A DNA stretch of 64,000 nt, taken from the NCBI RefSeq assembly GCF_022605725.1, contig NC_065548.1:13363644-13427643 (forward strand), in the 5' to 3' direction. The position numbers and the translations under genes are program-made. The DNA is from Anthonomus grandis grandis. Taxonomy: Eukaryota > Arthropoda > Insecta > Coleoptera > Curculionidae. Below are positions 58,700 through 64,000 of this stretch, piece after piece. The stretch's first letter is position 1. Every line of letters begins with the position of its first letter. The notes below the pieces were generated by a model, which searched no databases, was not told the origin of the DNA, and saw nothing but the letters and a program-made list of their open reading frames with translations.

Positions 58700-58802
58700 C
58701 CGAATATATATAAATATGAATAAATATATAAAGATTTTTAAAAAGTATAAAATATGCACGTATAAACGATCGCACGGAGTCTGTCAGACACATGGTCACT
58801 AG

Positions 58803-59385
58803 TTAAAGGTTAAGATAAACGTTGGGAGAAATTATGTTTATTTTGTATAAAATTTGAATATTCTTTTTTTTTTCATTTTCCATTTTTTGGATTTCTATAG
58901 CATTTAATTATAAAATTGACAGAGAATCTGTCAATTCTGAAGAGAATGATTCTCAAGGAAATTTAGGAAGGAACACCTCTGAGAAAAATAGTATTGGGTG
59001 TTTTAGAAATTTTGTCCATCAGGATCTATAATACATCCCTTGTTAGTTAACTTAGAGTCAATAACAAATAAGAGTCAAAATTCAACAATTCGACAATAAA
59101 CCTAACACTAAATAAATCGTATAGGTTAATAATTCGTAAGAAAAAATAAGCATACATTTTCACACTGAGGATAAAAAGAAATGAATTATGTCCAAAAAGC
59201 CATGATTCACAACTAATGGTATAAAGATATGATTAAAGGATATAAAGATAAATACGAGATATTATACATAAATTACGATTTAACAAAATATAATAAAGAT
59301 CTATTTAAACATACTGAGGAGTATAAATAGGAGAATAACTATAAGTATTTATAGATAAATAATGGGAAAATTCTTTTGCGTAAGA
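58803..59385. other. AT-rich spacer with a short hairpin
   Basis: No gene is visible. A small perfect hairpin with 10-bp arms, AATTGACAGA at 58,914 and its complement ending at 58,936, lies here. The 3' side leads into the endonuclease of LINE copy T. Confidence 0.4.
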
Positions 59386-59389
59386 ATGA

Positions 59390-59542
59390 TAATACTAGAA
59401 TAGTTTATTATAATACTCAAAGTATATGAAATAAGTTTAAAGAGTTTAAGGCCAAAATGAAGACTACATCAAATGATATTGTTGTTTTTATGGAATCATG
59501 GTTATGTCCTAATGAGATATAGTTCTGTAATGTAGATAGATA
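59390..59542 (+). mobile_element. LINE endonuclease, first part, split by mariner (copy T)
   Basis: Plus strand reads RIVYYNTQSI (about 59,400), a stop, then NKFKEFKAKM, and DIVVFMESWLCPNEI (about 59,478), matching the yfNvqSi.nKf.el....~Divvi.EtWL start of the endonuclease domain, with the catalytic glutamate of E.W present. It is interrupted at the TA of 59,541-59,542 by a 1.9-kb mariner element and resumes at 61,436. Confidence 0.75.
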
Positions 59543-59900
59543 TACAGTGACCGCCTAAACTTCCGCATAAATTCGATAAAAATTAGAGACATGATTTTTT
59601 GAGAAAACGCTTAGACCCGTCGATTTTTATTTTAAATTGCCCATTATTTCACATAAATTATTTTATACAGGGTGGAACAAAAAAAAAGATATGACGTCAT
59701 CGGTCATTTTTTTAAATGGAATGCTATATTTTTTATTGCATTTATGAAATATAGGCGAACTTTCAAGCAAGTTTCATATAACACACCTTATCTGAAAACT
59801 CAACTGTTTCAGAAATATTTACATTTAATCAATAAGAAAGCAAGTAAGTACGTCTATTTACAAATTAAGATAAAATGAAGGATAAAATGTTATAAACTGT
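59543..59900 (+). repeat. Left terminal inverted repeat of the 59.5-kb mariner
   Basis: It pairs with 61,073-61,435. It includes CAGTGACCGCCTAAA at the tip, the internal TACAGGGTGGAAC at 59,664 and GATATGACGTCATCGG at about 59,690. The inner end is near TTATAAAC at about 59,891. Confidence 0.85.
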
Positions 59901-59911
59901 GAAAACTCTTA

Positions 59912-60975
59912 TTAATGGATCATGTGTTTAAACTGATCCCCATTTACTTCTTGGCAGAAAGCAAGACGGTTTACAAAATCATGTAAAACACTATCAATTA
60001 TTTCGGGTGATATACGTCTAATTTCATATCTAATTCTATTTTTTAAATCTTCTACCAAAGTATATAGATTTCAGATGTTGAGATTTGAGACTGTGCTTCT
60101 ACGTTGTTTGGCTTCTCAATATAAAATTTACTTTTCAGGTACCTCCATTGAAAATAGTCGCAGGGATTTGGTCGGCCACTCTATTGTTCCTCTTCGTTCT
60201 ATCCATCTTCCTGGGAACACTGAAATGTGGCAGTGCGCCGTCTTGCTGAAACCACAAATTATCTCTCGGGACATCAGCCCAGGGATAAGATCTTCTTAAA
60301 AAAAATTCAAGTAGCATTGTCCTTTTAAGTTTTCTTCGAAAAAGTATGGCCCTGTTACTTTATTTTCCACGATACCAGCCCAAACATTAATAGATTTACG
60401 GTACTGTGTATGAGCCCCAGTTGCCCAGTGCGGATTTGACACTGACCAGTACCGACAATTTTGCCGATTTACGACACCGTTTAAACAAAAAGTTGCTTCA
60501 TCCGAAAACAAAACTCGTAACACAAACTGACGGTTATTATTACAAATGTTCATCATTTGCTCGCAAAATTGGTTTCTTCGATCAGGATCGTCCTCATTTA
60601 ATTCGTGTATTAGTCTAATTTTATAAGGGTGGTATTCATTTGCTTTTAAGATGCGTCTTACTGACGTTCCGGCTATATTATTATCAACTGAAATTTGTGA
60701 AGTTGTATTGTTTGGATTTTCTTCGACGGAGAGCAGAACGTTTAATTTTGTTTCTTCAGAAATTTTTGGACGACCTGATCTTGGCAAATCTAAACCTGCA
60801 TAACATGACCTGAAGTTATGAATTTGTGCTCTATTCTACTAACTGTTGACTGAGAAATAGGATGGTTTGGGTATTTGGCATTAAACAGTTCACTTACTTC
60901 TTTTTGTGTGGGCACTCGATCTCCGTACAGCATCATCAAAATTGCAATTCATTGGGTTTCCGTTAAATTAGCCAT
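59912..60975 (-). pseudogene. Mariner-like transposase pseudogene
   Basis: It starts at ATG 60,975 (MANLTETQ, then a stop) and ends with the stop at 59,912-59,914, a normal length of about 354 codons. In order: MMLYGDRVPTQKEVSELFN (HTH region), a frameshift near 60,790, then an open stretch of 163 codons beginning PRSGRPKISEETK, with VSRIE-like and TSVRRIL HTH residues, VLFSDEATFCLNG (about 60,510, first D) and YFFEENLKG. After another shift comes DNLWFQQDGALPHFS (about 60,250, second D). Then GTIEWPTKS is followed by a small deletion where SPDL.P should be and DYFQWRYLKSKFY continues in a third frame (about 60,165). At least four disabling changes are visible. Confidence 0.9.
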
Positions 60976-61072
60976 AATTTATTCTGATAAAAACTATTAA
61001 TTTTCAAACTGACAGCGACATTCGAAAATGGAGATTCTTTACAAGTGCAACCATGGAAATAGAAACAATTGG

Positions 61073-61435
61073 CAGTGTTTATAACATTATTTTTATCCCC
61101 GATTTTACGTTAATTTGTAAATAGGCGTACTTATTTGTTTTCTTGTTATTTAAATGTAAATATTTCTGAAACAGTTGAGTTTTAAGATAAGGTGTATTTT
61201 ACAAAACTTGCTTGAAATTTCGCCTATATTTCATAAATGCAATAAAAAATATAGCATTCCATTTAAAAAAATGACCGATGACGTCATATCTTTTTTTTTG
61301 TTCCACCCTGTATAAAAAAATTTATGTGAAATAATGCGCAATTTAAAATAAAAATCGACGGGTCCGAGCGTTTTCTCAAAAAATCATGTCTCCAATTTTT
61401 ATCGAATTTATGCGGAACTTTAGGCGGTCACTGTA
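61073..61435 (-). repeat. Right terminal inverted repeat of the 59.5-kb mariner
   Basis: Inverted partner of 59,543-59,900, ending GGCGGTCACTG next to TA. It differs by scattered substitutions, such as GGGTCCGAGCG here against the complement of CGCTTAGACCC at the left. Confidence 0.85.
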
Positions 61436-63568
61436 TATACATATAGATAGCGTGGTACATTTATGTAGGAAATCCAAGGGAGGTGGGGCTAGCATTTATA
61501 TAAAAAAACAGTGTGCAGATTAATAAAATTGATTGTAGTAATCCAAATGAATTTTATTACTGGATATATATAAAGCTGTTGCTTAAAATAAGTATTATTT
61601 GAAAACCAAACCATATAATATTGGGTGATATAAATACTAATCTTTTAGAACAGGAATCTTTAATTACTATTATTACTAAAAATTATAAAAATATATTAGC
61701 ATGGATTTGAGTGCTACGCGAATATCACACACTAAAATATAATATGCATATGCATGCTATTTGCTTTACCAAGAAAAAAATTATTGTGATATTGGAGATG
61801 GAGATATAATTCTACATCCGACCATAGGAAAATTAATTTGGATTTTAAATTGGATCAATTGGATATTATTCTTATAACATCTTATCTTAAATATACAAAA
61901 ATATAAACAAAAAATTTAAAATAAAATAGCAAATTTAAATGTTAACGTTCAACGTTCATCAAAGGTTCGGACCACGACTTAATTAATCTTATTTCAGATT
62001 GTAAACTATAAAAAATATCAATTCTCTTCAAAATAACAAGTGGTATTCACCAGACTTAATAATTCTAATTTGGAAGAAATAATTAGCCTATACAAAAATA
62101 TAAATAATTTCTAAATAATTATTTGTTTAAAATAGAGTTCATAAGATTTAAAACTATTAAAAATGGTTATTTTACAAATAAATAGGCTCATTCTAGAAAA
62201 AAAAACAATGGAATTAATTAAATACATTTCTAAATAAAATCTGGCGTAATAACAATATAAATCAGATTGAAATTGATGCCGATATTATAAGGAATCTATA
62301 AAAATACCAAATAGTTTGAATAAATATTTTACGGAGATACGATCATGAAGTTATAAAAATGAAAGCAAAAACTTAAATAAAATTCGATAATTTAATGAAG
62401 TTTTGACAATAATGCACGTTTTGAATCTACAGATTACAATAAAATAAATAGGATAATATTAAACCTGAAAAAAAATGAGGCACCGGGATAATATTAAGAT
62501 TCTTGATTTAATTAATATAAAAGAACAAATTATACATATATTGGTACAACTGGTTAATAAGGTTCTATTCTTAGTAGTGATGAATGTGCTCCTGAACCTA
62601 TATTGCTCCTGAAACCATATCTAAAGTAAGTCCAATATTTAAATCAGGATCCAAGACAAAACAAAATAACTATAGATGAATTTGTATAATCAGTCTATTT
62701 TCTAACAATCTGGAAAGAGTATTAAAAAAAAGGATAATTTCATCTGTTGATAAATGTATTTCATATGAATTATATCAATGTGATTCCTTCAAAACAGTAG
62801 TAATTTAAGCAGCACCATTGATCTACTTTTACTATATTTCATCCTTAGACAATAGTAAAACCATAATAGCAGCTTGGGTAGATTTGCGGAAAGCTTTTGA
62901 TTAATTTAAATTAATTAGAAAAAATGAGTTTCAGGGGTTTTATACTTGTCTTGATTAGTTCACACTTATTGAATAGGAAGTCATATGTATATGTAAATGT
63001 CCATAAAAGTGTAATCTTCACCTATAACTGTCATGTAACTCAAAGATCTGTACCGGAGCCATTTACAAACGACACTGCTCTTTTGTATTCGCTCGACAAC
63101 TTGGTGATTCTGGTTAATTAAGTGAATAATGACTTAATCAAATATAGTCAAGGGCCGCTTGAAATTAAGCTTTAAATAAACTTGCACAAATCTAAATACA
63201 TATTGTTTATGCAAAAAAACAACAAAAATAGATCAAATTAACTATAATAAAATCAAATTAAATATATAAAATGCTTAAATGCAATGCAATTTCAGAAAAT
63301 CAGCATGGTTTTTATAAATCCATCTTTGGTGACCTTATTATGAAGTTTTAAACTTTATATGTTTACATATAGTAGTAGATTGAACTTAATATATAAATAA
63401 CTGCATCCTATAAATTCTAGATATATTATACTGTAATCTGTTTTATTTTATGTACTTTAAGTGTGAAACTTTAACTTTAAGTCGACTTTTATGTATTACT
63501 TTTAATTAATTGTACTACTTGGGGAAACCCTGTTTGTACCATGCAATATAAATTAATAAATAAATTCA
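61436..63568 (+). mobile_element. LINE endonuclease, RT and 3' end (copy T, second part)
   Basis: It resumes copy T after the mariner. KGGGASIYIKKQ (about 61,480) matches GGGv.iYik. NIILGDINTNLL (about 61,618) is the GDfN active-site motif. Next, ILNLKKNEAPG (about 62,458) and NLERVLKKRIISSVDKC (about 62,707) open the RT, WVDLRKAFD (about 62,877) is the first catalytic motif, and KMSFRGFILVLISSHLLNRKS (about 62,922) matches L.kmg.rG......SYL.nR. FTNDTALLYS (about 63,062) has ADD changed to TND. The 3' end is suggested by GGGGAAACCCTGTTTGTACC followed by ATGCAATATAAATTAATAAATAAA at about 63,520-63,566. Stops are numerous. Confidence 0.8.
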
Positions 63569-64000
63569 ATATGACCTAAAATATTTTTTTTTTATTTCTT
63601 ATATAACTTAAGTAACATACCATACCTGCTTAAGATTCCTTTCTCATTTTGATGATTATTTGCAAATTTGCTAATACATCTTCTGTTACATTTTAAATAC
63701 ATTTACAACAAAAAATTTCGAAACTACATTTGTTAAAAGTTCGTGACACATAAGCACATCATATGTTTAGCAATATTCCATAAAAGTATATAAAATTGTC
63801 TTTTATAAGTATATACAAATGGTCATCAAAGTTTCTTACCTGATACACAGCATCCCAGCTGCTTAAATATTCACCTGTTGTGAAGTAAATTAGTTACATA
63901 AAGGAAAACAAGATTTAAAATTTAAATTTTGTCATTAGAGACACACATTACCTAAATGAACTATGAATATTTATAAATTAGTGCCGTTTTATTGAATAGT
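63569..64000. other. AT-rich sequence after LINE copy T
   Basis: Apart from the possible micro-exon at 63,840-63,874, I see nothing that can be assigned here. Confidence 0.4.
63840..63874 (-). other. Possible 35-nt host micro-exon
   Basis: On the minus strand CTTCACAACAG precedes, and GTAAGAA follows, a 35-nt segment that has exactly one open frame, reading EYLSSWDAVYQ after two leading bases. Acceptor, branch-like CTAAT and donor are all plausible. Length is so short that chance occurrence is easy; no partner exon is identified in the window. Its phase (enters after one base, leaves in phase 0) is recorded in case a neighbouring exon is known. Confidence 0.25.

Larger units (their letters stand above)
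55196..58801. mobile_element. Outer inverted-repeat element hosting the hAT-like insertion
   Basis: The ends are inverted repeats: TAGTGACCATGAGTCTG at 55,196 and, reverse-complemented, TAGTGACCATGTGTCTG at 58,801, continuing with (T/A)CAGACTC. Both contain a palindromic GTCTG(T/A)CAGAC core. The outermost TA could be the target duplication. Subtracting the inner hAT-like unit leaves about 1.75 kb with no ORF, but with three ~170-bp tandem repeats (55,874-56,370), so this is a non-autonomous element of unknown superfamily. The repeats are only about 25-30 bp long, so the assignment is moderate. Confidence 0.55.
59543..61435 (-). mobile_element. Mariner-like element with ~360-bp terminal inverted repeats
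   Basis: A 1,893-bp element bounded by TA on each side (59,541-59,542 and 61,436-61,437). Its inverted repeats run from 59,543 to about 59,900 and from about 61,073 to 61,435 with over 90% identity by eye, far longer than the 20-40 bp usual for mariner. Each starts TACAGTGACCGCCTAAA or its close match (first T shared with the flank), and about 120 bp in contains a second mariner-like start, TACAGGGTGGAAC (59,664 and the complement at 61,312). The transposase remnant is on the minus strand. The arms' high identity and few lesions make it one of the younger elements here. Confidence 0.85.

Noticed and set aside
60406..60618. Plus-strand frame inside the mariner
   Set aside because: Antisense shadow of the transposase, whose catalytic motifs are on the minus strand.

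Overview
The window looks like strongly AT-rich eukaryotic DNA, most probably from an insect or other arthropod. There is no operon structure, no long host reading frame, and no rRNA, tRNA or CRISPR signal that I could find. The recognisable content is almost entirely transposable elements at different stages of decay. I count about twenty fragments of non-LTR retrotransposons (LINEs), recognised by endonuclease, reverse-transcriptase and C-terminal motifs broken by stops and frameshifts. There are also Tc1/mariner, PIF/Harbinger and hAT-like DNA transposons, a BEL/Pao gag fragment, a possible pogo/Tigger remnant, a MITE-like element and several tandem or inverted repeats. Species and LINE clade cannot be fixed from sequence alone.

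Layout. 2.5-16.5 kb: LINE remnants on both strands, mariner-like transposase scraps (10.9 kb and perhaps 9.1 kb) and a duplicated 0.3-kb repeat (12.2-12.8 kb). 17-19 kb: LINE pieces, then the best host-gene candidate, a short first coding exon with a donor splice site on the minus strand (18,795-18,888). 19-22.3 kb: AT-rich and featureless. 22.3-24.5 kb: two abutting LINEs. 25.0-27.0 kb: a perfect hairpin and an internally deleted mariner. 27.3-31 kb: three minus-strand LINEs. 32.7-34.3 kb: a LINE split by a Harbinger element, followed by a ~270-bp tandem repeat. 36-43.9 kb: more LINEs, a BEL/Pao gag fragment, and a LINE split by another LINE. 45-50 kb: a GC-richer block, a diffuse repeat and a LINE. 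50.7-53 kb: a LINE with an internal duplication, a MITE and a Tc1 transposase pseudogene. 55.2-58.8 kb: nested inverted-repeat elements around the only long intact ORF (344 aa). 59.4-63.6 kb: a LINE split by a 1.9-kb mariner with ~360-bp inverted repeats.

The most informative features are the nested insertions, because the host sequence or a target-site duplication (TSD) confirms the boundaries. A Harbinger element in a LINE is flanked by CTG, and removing it restores the LINE frame. A LINE in a LINE is flanked by ACTAAGAT. A mariner sits at a TA inside a LINE endonuclease. The hAT-like element is flanked by the 8-bp repeat CCGAATAT and carries an uninterrupted transposase-like ORF, the only one here that might encode an intact protein. 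No genes appear to work together as a pathway. The region reads as intergenic or intronic DNA that has collected insertions.
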